A stretch of DNA of 64,000 nt from the NCBI RefSeq assembly GCF_000633635.1, contig NZ_AYPQ01000002.1, positions 423,643 to 487,642 on the forward strand, given 5' to 3'. Both the position numbers and the translations under genes were made by a program. The notes below the pieces were generated by a model. It was given only the letters and a program-made list of their open reading frames with translations. It did not search any database and was not told where the DNA came from. This DNA comes from Enterococcus crotali. GTDB taxonomy: Bacteria; Bacillota; Bacilli; Lactobacillales; Enterococcaceae. Below, in pieces: positions 27,925 through 37,225 of the stretch. The stretch's first letter is position 1. Each line of letters opens with the position of its first letter.

Positions 27925-28440
27925 TTATTTAGAAACATTCAGGTTCGTTTTCAGAATTTGTTCTAACTTCCAACTTCTATTTAATAAATATAATGAGTTT
28001 TTACTATCCTGGATTTCATAGTTGATAGCTTTCTGATTTAATAGTAATAAAATTTTTTCAGCTAAGTCATCTTCTTGTTCTTCTTCAATGTTTCTCAATA
28101 AAATAATGTAATGAGCATTTTTCTTCAATTGGTGGTTATTTCTTATTCTTATTATATGAAGACTGTCTTCTGTATTTTTTTGATATAGGCTATCCCGTTA
28201 ATAACTACTATCAGTCTCAGATCCATTTCACCTATATAACTGCTAGACATCTTCACTTCTTCTAGAAAATTGAATAACTCCAAAAAACAAGTTTCTCCTT
28301 GTTTGCTTCTTGAATCATATCAAGCGTTTTAAAAGGAACTGTAGGTAATTGATCATGCGGCCCTTTCAAAAAATCAAAGAATAATGCTTCGTCTTTATTT
28401 TTTTCTTGCTGACCTCTACTCTCTAATTTAGCTTTGACAT
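27925..28440 (-). CDS. Unrecognised gene, three frameshifts
   Basis: Four overlapping fragments on one strand join into a single 172-residue protein if one base is added at each of three A runs (minus strand), near 28427, 28299 and 28178. The reconstructed start is the ATG at 28440 behind AAAGGGTGG, reading MSKL then KLESRGQQEKNKDEALFF; later parts include FLKGPHDQLPTVPFKTLDMI, SSYIGEMDLRLIVVINGIAY and YIILLRNIEEEQEDDLAEKI. I recognise no family. The mix of charged and aliphatic stretches suggests a soluble cytoplasmic protein. It could be a decayed gene, but the indel pattern matches the suspected errors elsewhere. Confidence 0.6.
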
Positions 28441-28649
28441 TACGACCACCCTTTTCCTATTAGATTTTTTTACCAACTGGAGTATATTTGTTAGTTACTT
28501 ACTATTTTATCTGATTTTTTTATATTTGGACTTTTTTTCTTAAAGTCTTGATTTCTTAGCTTTTCTTAGAATTATTACGTTTAAGCATGCTTGAACGTAG
28601 TAATTTCAAGAAAATCAGCACTATAATCCATACAAAAATTGAAATCCCC

Positions 28650-28678
28650 TTGCCAAATCACTAGTAATGTGATAAATT
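28650..28678 (+). promoter_or_regulatory. Probable rpmB promoter
   Basis: TTGCCA and TAAATT are separated by 17 bases, about 60 bases upstream of the rpmB start. Confidence 0.5.
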
Positions 28679-28736
28679 AAGTTAGTATGAGCTGAAAAAT
28701 ATCGCTCCGAGATCAAAGCAAAGGAGGAAACTAAAA

Positions 28737-28925
28737 ATGGCAAAAGTATGTTACTTTACTGGTCGTAAGACAAGCAGCGGCAATAACCGCTCACATGCAA
28801 TGAACGCTACTAAACGTACTGTTAAACCTAACTTGCAAAAAGTTCGTGTATTAATAGACGGTAAACCTAAAAAAGTTTGGGTGTCAACTCGTGCTTTGAA
28901 ATCTGGTAAAATCGAGCGTGCTTAA
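28737..28925 (+). CDS. rpmB: Ribosomal protein bL28
   Basis: A 62-residue basic protein of the large ribosomal subunit, beginning [20 protein letters not shown], with the conserved [13 protein letters not shown] and [12 protein letters not shown] blocks. An AAAGGAGG site precedes the ATG. It is transcribed alone on the plus strand, converging on thiN. In related genomes it is expected next to the Asp23 gene; here the agr/peptide island lies between them. The Cys at residue 5 appears without the full four-cysteine zinc set. Confidence 0.95.
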   Translation: MAKVCYFTGRKTSSGNNRSHAMNATKRTVKPNLQKVRVLIDGKPKKVWVSTRALKSGKIERA

Positions 28926-28943
28926 TCTTAATCGAACATAATC

Positions 28944-28976
28944 AAAAAGCTGAACGGCATGCCGTTCAGCTTTTTT
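28944..28976. terminator. Bidirectional terminator between rpmB and thiN
   Basis: AAAAAGCTGAACGGC and GCCGTTCAGCTTTTT form a perfect stem with A and T runs on the two flanks, so it can serve rpmB from one side and thiN from the other. Confidence 0.9.
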
Positions 28977-29619
28977 ATTTATCATCTCGACTTTGGATCA
29001 CTGCTATCATTCCTGTATCGAATGAAAATCCAGCGGTTTCTCCTACAAATTCATTGCTTGCATACGAAGTAGGAATCGCTACGTCCACGTGATCTAACGT
29101 ATATTTGCTTTCTGTCAAAGTCAGGTTTTTAACTGGAGTTAAACAACAGTATGCTAAATAATCCATCCTAGCTTCCTTTTGGACCACATACTCTCCTGGA
29201 AGATAATAAACGATACTATTTTGATGATCTTTTATTTTTATTTGACGGACAAACTGCTGAAATCGCGGTTCAAACGGCAACCACAGATTGGCTAAAAAAT
29301 GGTCCAAACGACCACCTGTCGCCCCTATGATCGTGATATCGGCTTTTGGAAACTTTTCAACAGCCAACGCCAATGCTAATTGAGTATCTGTATCATCTTT
29401 TTCTGCTGTTGCTTGTACTAGTTCTCCTGCTTCTTTTTGGATCAACTGCCGTTCTTCATAGGATAAAGAATCAAAATCCCCAACCGCTAAATCCAATGAC
29501 CAACCACTCTTTACAATATACAAACTTCCTCGATCAATGCCCACCAAATAATCAAAGGTTTCAGCATCAAACTGCGGCCACTCATCAGGCGAACCGCCAG
29601 CCACCAGAAGAATATTCAT
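28975..29619 (-). CDS. thiN: Thiamine pyrophosphokinase
   Basis: ThiN turns thiamine into the cofactor thiamine diphosphate using ATP. The 214-residue protein has the family motifs VGIDRGSLYI, LAVGDFDSL and EKDDTDTQLALA near residues 25-85, then GATGGRLDHFLANL. It is coupled to rpe by a TAATG overlap and ends the rsgA-rpe-thiN group. Confidence 0.93.
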   Translation of the reverse strand: MNILLVAGGSPDEWPQFDAETFDYLVGIDRGSLYIVKSGWSLDLAVGDFDSLSYEERQLIQKEAGELVQATAEKDDTDTQLALALAVEKFPKADITIIGATGGRLDHFLANLWLPFEPRFQQFVRQIKIKDHQNSIVYYLPGEYVVQKEARMDYLAYCCLTPVKNLTLTESKYTLDHVDVAIPTSYASNEFVGETAGFSFDTGMIAVIQSRDDK

Positions 29620-30269
29620 TAATCCAACACAGCTCTCAATGCAGCAATACGATCTTTAGGACTTTCCGAATTATAAATATAAGAACCTGCTACAAAAACA
29701 TTTGCGCCTGCTTCTTTACAGCGTTTAGCTGTCTCTGGAACAATCCCGCCATCTACTTCAATATCATACGTATAGCCTTTTGTTTCTTTCCATTCTTTTA
29801 ATTGAGCGATTTTCTCTAATGAACTTTCGATAAATGATTGTCCGCCAAATCCTGGATTAACGGTCATGATCAAGACCTGATCAACTAAATCCAGCACATA
29901 CTCAATCGCGGACAAAGGAGTTCCCGGATTAATTACAACACCAGATTTGACACCCGAATCATTGATCATTTGAACCGCACGATGGATATGGGGCGTTGAT
30001 TCCACATGAACAGTGATAATATCTGCCCCAGCTTTAGCAAAGTCCTCAATGTAGTTTTCCGGCTGTACGATCATCAAGTGAACATCTAAAGGCAACTTAG
30101 TCACTGGACGAATCGCCGAGACCACGTTTGGTCCTAAGGTAATATTTGGCACAAATTGACCATCCATCACATCGACGTGAATGTAGTCCGCTCCTAATTT
30201 TTCAACTAATTGAATATCTCTTTCTAAATTGGCAAAGTCAGCACTTAAAATCGATGGTGCTAGTTTCAT
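29619..30269 (-). CDS. rpe: Ribulose-phosphate 3-epimerase
   Basis: Rpe interconverts ribulose 5-phosphate and xylulose 5-phosphate in the pentose phosphate pathway. The 216-residue TIM barrel shows MKLAPSILSADFANL, HVDVMDGQFVPNIT with the metal-binding His and catalytic Asp, and MTVNPGFGGQSF with the phosphate loop. The start at 30269 follows AAGGAGTGG; a GTG three codons earlier is less likely. Confidence 0.95.
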   Translation of the reverse strand: MKLAPSILSADFANLERDIQLVEKLGADYIHVDVMDGQFVPNITLGPNVVSAIRPVTKLPLDVHLMIVQPENYIEDFAKAGADIITVHVESTPHIHRAVQMINDSGVKSGVVINPGTPLSAIEYVLDLVDQVLIMTVNPGFGGQSFIESSLEKIAQLKEWKETKGYTYDIEVDGGIVPETAKRCKEAGANVFVAGSYIYNSESPKDRIAALRAVLD

Positions 30270-30374
30270 TAAAACCACTCCTTCTTCTTTTTGGTCGATC
30301 CTTCAATACTTATAACACAAGACTCTATGTTGATCTGAGCTTTCTAAAATAAGGCATTGCTTCTTTGCGGTATA

Positions 30375-31277
30375 TCATTTATTTTTCTTATAGATTGGTC
30401 TACGATTCTCTATTTCTAATAAAAATTGTAAATAATTATCGTATCGTGTCTGAGCGATCGCTCCTGATTCTACTTGTTTTTTCACTTCACAACCAGGTTC
30501 TTTCCGATGCATACATTCACGAAATTTGCATAACGATGAGGCTTCTACAAATTCTGGAAATTGTTTTGGCAGCTCAGTTGCTTCCATTTCTAAAAAGTCG
30601 ATCGAACTAAATCCTGGGGTATCTGCAACTAGACCATCGTATAAAGGTAGTAATTCTACATGGCGTGTCGTGTGTTTCCCCCGACCTAGCGATTCAGAAA
30701 TTTCATCCGTTGCTAGTTGCAAGTCAGGTGAAATTCTGTTTAACAAGGTTGATTTACCCGCACCTGATTGCCCCATAAAAACGGTCAAACGTTCTGGAAA
30801 ATATTGTTCTAGCGTTTTGAGTGCTGCTGCATCATCGACTTTTGTTGCGGCGATTACTGGATAACCGATCGCTCCGTAGACTTTTTGAGCATCTGCCACA
30901 CTGACTGCTTCCTTCCCAGTTAATAAATCAACTTTCGTCAAATAAATGATTGGCGCAATCTCTTTGTCTTCCAAAGTGACCAAAAAGCGATCCAGTAAGT
31001 TGTATGAAAAATTAGGCTCAACCATACTCATGACAATCACACCTTGATCTACATTCGCCACAGGCGGACGCACCAATTCATTATGTCTAGGGAAAACCTC
31101 AAGCAAATAGCCATCTGTTGGGTTGTCACTTTCAAACATCACTTCATCGCCAACTAACGGCGTGATTTTTCGGTTCCGAAAATTACCACGAGCTCTCGTT
31201 TGAAATGTTGCGCCATCTGCATAAATGTAGTAAAAACCGCTTAACGCTTTTCTGATTTGACCTTTCAGAAATGCCAC
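30375..31277 (-). CDS. rsgA: Ribosome small subunit GTPase RsgA
   Basis: RsgA is a circularly permuted GTPase that checks 30S subunit maturation. The roughly 297-300 residue protein has an N-terminal OB fold, the G domain with TKVD, GQSGAGKSTLLN and DTPGFSSID, and a C-terminal zinc site CKFRECMHRKEPGCEV. The start is unclear. The coordinates use the GTG at 31277, which overlaps the AGGAGG site; a CTG at 31268 is 8 bases from it and gives MKGQIRKALSG. The gene lies between prkC and rpe in the standard order. Confidence 0.92.
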   Translation of the reverse strand: MAFLKGQIRKALSGFYYIYADGATFQTRARGNFRNRKITPLVGDEVMFESDNPTDGYLLEVFPRHNELVRPPVANVDQGVIVMSMVEPNFSYNLLDRFLVTLEDKEIAPIIYLTKVDLLTGKEAVSVADAQKVYGAIGYPVIAATKVDDAAALKTLEQYFPERLTVFMGQSGAGKSTLLNRISPDLQLATDEISESLGRGKHTTRHVELLPLYDGLVADTPGFSSIDFLEMEATELPKQFPEFVEASSLCKFRECMHRKEPGCEVKKQVESGAIAQTRYDNYLQFLLEIENRRPIYKKNK

Positions 31278-31356
31278 CTCCTCGTTTCTATTGCTTTCAT
31301 TTTAACATAGGTTTAAGAAAAGCTAAACGCAGGGCTGAAGAAATCTCTTTTTCACC

Positions 31357-31396
31357 TAAAAAAAGTGATTAAGACAATATTCGTCTTAATCACTTT
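31357..31396 (-). terminator. Terminator after prkC
   Basis: AAAGTGATTAAGAC and GTCTTAATCACTTT form a perfect 14-bp stem, followed on the minus strand by a T run. It lies 11 bases after the prkC stop codon. Confidence 0.88.
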
Positions 31397-31407
31397 AAGT
31401 TATTTAA

Positions 31408-33595
31408 TTAATTATTTTCATTACCTGTTGAATCTGTTGCACTTGTAAAATTGACGGTTACAGAAGTACCCTTTGCAACACTGTCACCAACACTCGGTGA
31501 AATGCTTGACACGGTTCCCTTAGCAGCATCACCACTGCCTTGTACATACTTCAAACCGCTACTTTCTATTTGAGACTTCGCCTCAGCCTGAGAAAGCCCT
31601 AATACACTTGGGACGCTGACATTACTTGGTCCAGTGCTGACTTTCAGTGTAATTCTCCCATTTTTAAGATCAAACGTTGCACCAGCACCCGGATCTTGTG
31701 AAATAACTGTTCCTTTTGGCAAATCACTGGCTTCATCCACTTTAGAAATTTGGTTTTCTTTGATACCTAAATTAGTCAAAGCATTTACGGCATTTTCATA
31801 CGTATAGCTTTCAGCGTAGCTACCTAAAACGACTGTACTCGATTCAGAGCTGGACGTTGTTGTTTTATCCGGCCCAGAGCTGACCGTTAACGTAATTTTG
31901 CCTTTTTTAGGATTGAATGGATTGCCCGCAGCTGGATTTTGAGCAATAACTAAATCTTTTGCTACTGTATCACTTGGTTTATCTACTCGATTGATTTGAC
32001 TTTCTTTGATGCCATAACCTAGTAGCTCATCCACTGCATTAGAGTAACTATAGCCTAAACTAGCGTAATCAGCGAGGTAAATATCATCAGGTCCTTTGCT
32101 GACAACCAATGTGATCTCATCTGTCTTCGGATCGACTTCAACACCTTCTTCTGGTGTCTGACTAATGACTTTGTCTTCGTCGATCTTAGAATCTGTTTCT
32201 TTGGTAATTTTGATTTGACTCTCTTTGAATCCTAGTTTACCTAACGCTTCGATCGCGTCTTTATAGTCTTCTCCAGAATAATCATCCAATTTGATTTTTT
32301 TATTCCCAGAGCTTATATAAAGTTCAACTTCCCGATTTTTTTTCACAGTGGAATCTATCGCAGGATCTGTTTTAACTACTTTTCCTTCTGCAATAGAGTC
32401 ATTAGGAATTTCTTTTGTCTCCGCTTTGACTTTCAGCCCAGCATCTTCTAAAAGTTTACGTGCTTCTGCTTCCGTCTTGTCTTCCACGTTAGGAATCTTG
32501 ACTTCACTGCTGCCTCGTCCTGCAAAATAGAAAATCCCTCCGATAAGCAGCGCTAACGCTAACAGACTTATTAAAATGATCGCCAGTTTATTTTTCTTCT
32601 TTTTCTTCTTTGCGACTTCTTGCTGCTCGATTTCTTCATGCTCGTTACGCTCTTCAGGTGGTGTCTCCATCGAGTTAAAAGACGATGGCATCGCCATCTC
32701 ATCTGTGATCGGCGTTAAAATCTTCGTTTCTCCCATCAGCCTGTTGGCTGCCATTTGGCTCATTTAAACGGTTTGCCGCCAGTACCGTATATAAGTCACG
32801 TGACATTTCTTCAGCCGTTTTATAGCGGTCTGCTGGATCTTTAGCCGTCGCATGCAGCACTACATTTTCCAACGATTGAGGAATATTCGGGTCAAAACTT
32901 TTAACTGAAGGCATCTCTTCTTGGAAATGCTTTAAAGCAATGGTTACAGCTGACTCTCCATCGAAGGGTACATTTCCTGTCAGCATCTCATATAAAATAA
33001 TCCCCACTGCATAAACATCTGATTGATTGGTCGCCATACTACCTCTGGCTTGTTCAGGAGAAAGGTAATGGACCGATCCCAGCATTGTGTTGGTTTGTGT
33101 GATCGATGTTTCTGTTAACGCAATGGCGATCCCAAAATCGGTGATTTTAACAACGCCGCTTTCATCCATCAAAATATTTTGCGGTTTCAAATCTCTATGA
33201 ATGATTCTATGTTCATGCGCTAGTGAAACTGCTGATAAAATTTGTTCCATGATATCAACAATTTTTGCATATGGAATGGGATATTGTGTTTGAATAAATC
33301 GTTTCAGATCCATTCCTTTTACGTATTCCATTACTAAGTATTGCAACCCGTCTTCTTCACCTACATCATAGACACTGACGATATTTGGATGAACCAACTC
33401 AGTCGCAGCTAAGGCTTCTCTTTGGAAACGGCGGATTGCTGCTTGATCATTTTGAAAGTCAAAACGAAGCACTTTAACAGCAACATCACGATCCAAAATC
33501 AAATCATGAGCTAAGAAGACATTTGCCATACCACCGTTGCCAATATTGCCAATAATATGATATCGACCATTCAATTTTCTGCCGATTTCGATCAT
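31408..33595 (-). CDS. prkC: PASTA-domain Ser/Thr kinase PrkC/IreK (one frameshift)
   Basis: This membrane kinase senses cell-wall fragments and lipid II and controls envelope stress and cephalosporin resistance in enterococci (where it is called IreK). The kinase domain (about residues 10-270) has [31 protein letters not shown] and ITDFGIA; a membrane segment near 335-357 follows a poly-Lys stretch; then come five PASTA-type repeats and a Ser/Thr-rich tail. The frame breaks near 32731-32733. Removing one G gives [16 protein letters not shown] and a normal 728 residues. This is the one break that needs a base removed. Confidence 0.93.
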
Positions 33596-34339
33596 TGGTT
33601 TTCCTCCTTCTGTTCATCAAAATGGATCACTAAAACAGTGATATTGTCTGCTCCGCCTGCTTCATTGGCTGTCTTGATCAATGTTTCAACTTTTTCATTT
33701 AATGGTTTTTCTGAGACTAAAACTGACAAAATATCCTCTTCTGAGACCATATTTGTCAACCCATCTGAGCATAGTAAAATATAATCATCAGGAACCCAAA
33801 GGTGATTGGCTACATCGACTTCTACCATTCTCGCATGCCTAACGAGCGAGTCAAAACATTTTTGCGCGGGTGATTGGCCGCCATTTCGCGGGTGATCTCA
33901 CCAGATTTTACTAATTCGTTAACTAGAGAATGGTCTTCTGTCAACTGACGTAATTGATTATTACGCACCAAATAAGCTCGCTATCGCCAATATTGGCCAA
34001 TATGAAGGATTGATCCAGCAATACTGCACTGACGATCGTCGTCCCCATTCCTAAATATTCAGGTTGAGACTGACCCTTTTGATAAATCATTTCATTTTCG
34101 TCCTGGATTTCTTTGATCAGCCATTGTGCTGCTTTTTCCGATGTATCGATAAGACTTTCCTGCCAGCGCTCACCTAGATTATTGACTGCCATCTGACTAG
34201 CAACATCCCCAGCCTGATGACCGCCCATCCCATCAGCTAAAATAGCTAAAGAAACGCCTGCCTGATTTTCAAATAGACCAGCATAATCTTGATTTGTATT
34301 GCGTTTTCGTCCGACATCTGTTTGAAAATTGATTTCCAC
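33592..34339 (-). CDS. prpC: PPM-family phosphatase PrpC/IreP (two frameshifts)
   Basis: PP2C-type phosphatase that dephosphorylates PrkC and its targets. Motifs are [42 protein letters not shown] and [10 protein letters not shown]. The frame breaks near 33979 and 33828. Adding one base at each restores [20 protein letters not shown] and [15 protein letters not shown] and gives 249 residues, as in the family. It overlaps the prkC start by four bases (ATGA), the usual coupled pair. Confidence 0.92.
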
Positions 34340-34354
34340 TATGCTTCACCTCGT

Positions 34355-35719
34355 TTAACAAACTTTCTGCATACAGCAAATAAAAAATCCATCCGTTCCT
34401 AATTGATGTGGGTATAACGTAAGCATTTGATCATGCACAGCAGACTGAACAGCTTCACTGACATTCACATCGATTTTTTTAAATTCTGGATGCTTTTGTA
34501 AAAATGCTGCAACAACTTCCTGATTTTCTTCTTCAGCAATTGTACATGTACTATAGACCATTATACCGCATTCTTTCAACGTTGGGGCGACACTTTCTAG
34601 AATTTCTAGTTGAATTTTAGGCAATTGCTCAAAATCCTGAGCTGATTTATTGTATTTAACATCTGGTTTACGGCGCATTAAACCTAATCCCGAACAAGGT
34701 GCATCAACTAAGATTCGATCAAAGTAATTTGCTGGAAATTCTTCTCCGACCTTGCGTGCATCTAATTTTTCAGTATCAACAACATCTTTTACATGCAAAC
34801 GTTCAGCATTTTGTTTGATCAGCTTGATTTTGTGATCATGGATATCTAACGATTTCACACGTCCACCTTGAGCCGAATCAAGAAATGTTGCGATATGGGT
34901 CGTTTTACCACCAGGAGCCGCACAAGCGTCTAAAACAACGTGATTTTTTTCGATTTGCATCGCTGGTGCAACTAGCATCGAACTTTCATCTTGAATTGTT
35001 AGTTTACCTGCTGTAAATAAATAACTACCTGCTAAAAAGCCTTTATCTGCCACTACACCATAAGGCGAAACTTGGCTAGCTGATGCTTCGATATGATCTT
35101 TGTGTAATTCTTCTAAGGCATCTACAATACTGATTTCGCGAGTATCAACTCGACCGCTGACATGACTTTTTTCAAAAAGTGATACGCCTAATTTTCTTGT
35201 TTCGTCCATGCCCATTTGCTTGATCAGTTTTTCTGTCAACCATTTAGGCATACTGATTTCAATCGATAGACGCTCTACAGGATCTTTGATGTCTTCTAAA
35301 CTTGGTGCACCTTCACGCTGAAATGCACGAAGTACGCCGTTAACAAATTTACCGATTCCGACATTGCCTCTGTGTTTTCCGATTTCTACCGCTTCATTGA
35401 TGATCGCATGATCAGGAATTTTATCTAAAAACACTAATTGATAGATCGACAAGCTCAGTAAATTTTTCACCCAACTATCCACTTTTTTAGGATTTGTAAT
35501 GAATGGTGTTAAATAATATTCTAGTAACAACTTCCGGCTGATCGTTCCATAGACAAGCTCTGTGAATAAGCGGCTGTCTTTTTCTCCTAAAGCCGATTTA
35601 TTGATCATTTCATTTAATAATAAATTAGAGTAGGCTCCGCCGTTATCTACACGTTCGATTGTTCTTAATGCGACGTAACGAACTGAGTTTTTTACTCGTG
35701 CTGGTATTTTTTTTCCCAT
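34355..35719 (-). CDS. rsmB: 16S rRNA m5C967 methyltransferase
   Basis: RsmB methylates C967 of 16S rRNA. The 454-residue protein has an N-terminal NusB-like RNA-binding domain (about residues 10-140) and a Rossmann methyltransferase with SAM loop LDACAAPGGKTTHIA, DAPCSGLGLMRR and catalytic cysteine STCTIAEEEN. It lies between fmt and prpC. Confidence 0.94.
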   Translation of the reverse strand: MGKKIPARVKNSVRYVALRTIERVDNGGAYSNLLLNEMINKSALGEKDSRLFTELVYGTISRKLLLEYYLTPFITNPKKVDSWVKNLLSLSIYQLVFLDKIPDHAIINEAVEIGKHRGNVGIGKFVNGVLRAFQREGAPSLEDIKDPVERLSIEISMPKWLTEKLIKQMGMDETRKLGVSLFEKSHVSGRVDTREISIVDALEELHKDHIEASASQVSPYGVVADKGFLAGSYLFTAGKLTIQDESSMLVAPAMQIEKNHVVLDACAAPGGKTTHIATFLDSAQGGRVKSLDIHDHKIKLIKQNAERLHVKDVVDTEKLDARKVGEEFPANYFDRILVDAPCSGLGLMRRKPDVKYNKSAQDFEQLPKIQLEILESVAPTLKECGIMVYSTCTIAEEENQEVVAAFLQKHPEFKKIDVNVSEAVQSAVHDQMLTLYPHQLGTDGFFICCMQKVC

Positions 35720-35725
35720 TTTTGA

Positions 35726-36667
35726 CTAGCCCACCTTATCTGATTCTGCAACTGTTTTACCGACTCCGTTTAAGAAATCCTGGATGAATAATTTTCCTTT
35801 ACCGGAGGGCTGAACTGTGTCTACAGAAATAACCGTTCCTTGGCCGCACGCGATCCATAACTCTTTTTTGCCACGCTTGATGATTGTTCCAGGCGCGTCC
35901 TTTGTTGTTTCTTCTAATGGCGTTACTTCCCAGAGTTTCCAGTTTGTTTCTTTGTAAGTCGTAAAGGCTGTCGGCCACGGACGCATCCCACGAACTTGAT
36001 TATCGATTTGTTCCGCTGTTTTAGTCCAATCAATTCGTTCTTGTTCTCTCGTAATATTTGGTGAAAAGGTTACTTGATTCTCATCTTGTGGAATCGGCGT
36101 GATTTCATTGGCTAAAATTTTAGGTAATGTCTCTAGTAATAATTCTTTTCCGACAATACTTAACTTATCAAACATTGTACCTACATCATCCGCTTTAGTG
36201 ATTGGGATCGCCTTTTGAGAAAGAATATCTCCAGCATCCATTTTTTTCACCATTTCCATGATCGTAACGCCTGTTTCTTTTTCGCCTTCGATGATCGAAT
36301 AATGAACAGGTGCTCCGCCGCGATATTTCGGTAATAAGGATGCGTGAACATTGATTGCACCAAATTTGGGTGCGTTTAAAATTTTCTCTGGTAAAAATTG
36401 ACCGAAAGCAGCTGTCACAATAAGATCAGGTGCAAGTTCGATTATTTTTTCCATTTCAGGTGAACCAGAGATTTTTTCTGGTTGTAAAACAAGTAAACCA
36501 TGCTTTACTGCAGCTTCTTTCACAGGTGTCGCTGTGATTATTTTTTTTCGTCCAACTGGGCGATCTGGCTGAGTGACTACGGCTAGGATTTCATAGCCAT
36601 GTTCAATCAATCCTTCTAAAATAGGAACTGAAAATGCTGGTGTTCCCATAAAAATTAGTTTAGTCAT
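35726..36667 (-). CDS. fmt: Methionyl-tRNA formyltransferase
   Basis: Fmt formylates the initiator Met-tRNA. The 313-residue protein shows the folate-binding motif NVHASLLPKYRGGAPVHYSI with catalytic residues Asn, His and, further on, the Asp of KMDAGDILSQ. The C-terminal OB domain is present. Its start overlaps the end of def, and deformylase plus formyltransferase act on the same N-terminal methionine. Confidence 0.95.
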   Translation of the reverse strand: MTKLIFMGTPAFSVPILEGLIEHGYEILAVVTQPDRPVGRKKIITATPVKEAAVKHGLLVLQPEKISGSPEMEKIIELAPDLIVTAAFGQFLPEKILNAPKFGAINVHASLLPKYRGGAPVHYSIIEGEKETGVTIMEMVKKMDAGDILSQKAIPITKADDVGTMFDKLSIVGKELLLETLPKILANEITPIPQDENQVTFSPNITREQERIDWTKTAEQIDNQVRGMRPWPTAFTTYKETNWKLWEVTPLEETTKDAPGTIIKRGKKELWIACGQGTVISVDTVQPSGKGKLFIQDFLNGVGKTVAESDKVG

Positions 36668-37154
36668 CTAAATGTTCCTCCATATATGCATCTAAATCTT
36701 CTGGTTTGATTGGGTCAATGATTTTATCGATAAACAACTCACCATTGAGATGATCGATTTCATGTTGAAATGCTCTGGCAAGATAACCATATGCCGTTAC
36801 TTCGATTTCATCCCCTTCACGGTCAAAATAACGCACGGTTACTTCATCTGCACGTTCCACGGTTCCATAAGTTTCTGGAATACTTAAGCAACCTTCCACA
36901 TCGATATCCGTACCTTTTCGTTCGATAATTTCAGGGTTGATCAGTTCAAACAATCCTGTTTCTTCATCCACTTCAATCACGGCAAGTTGCAAATTTTTAC
37001 CGATTTGAGGAGCAGCCAGACCAATTCCATCATGAGCAACCATTGTTTCGTACATATCTTCTAAAAGTGTAATTGTTTCATCCGTGATCATAGTCACAGG
37101 CTTTGCTTTTTGTTTTAGACGTTCATTAGGGTGTATCACTATAGGGTAGCGCAT
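36660..37154 (-). CDS. def: Peptide deformylase
   Basis: Def removes the formyl group from nascent proteins. All three metal-site motifs are present: GIGLAAPQIG, EGCLSIP and HEIDHLNGELF. The start at 37154 (MRYPIVIHPNE) follows AAAGGAAACCTT and is ten codons inside the longest open frame. At 164 residues it is the shorter type-1-like form. Confidence 0.94.
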   Translation of the reverse strand: MRYPIVIHPNERLKQKAKPVTMITDETITLLEDMYETMVAHDGIGLAAPQIGKNLQLAVIEVDEETGLFELINPEIIERKGTDIDVEGCLSIPETYGTVERADEVTVRYFDREGDEIEVTAYGYLARAFQHEIDHLNGELFIDKIIDPIKPEDLDAYMEEHLDD

Positions 37155-37225
37155 AAGGTTTCCTTTCTTTGGATCAAGTATCATCAGTCTATTATCACAC
37201 TTTGATATTTGATAAAACTAAGAGC

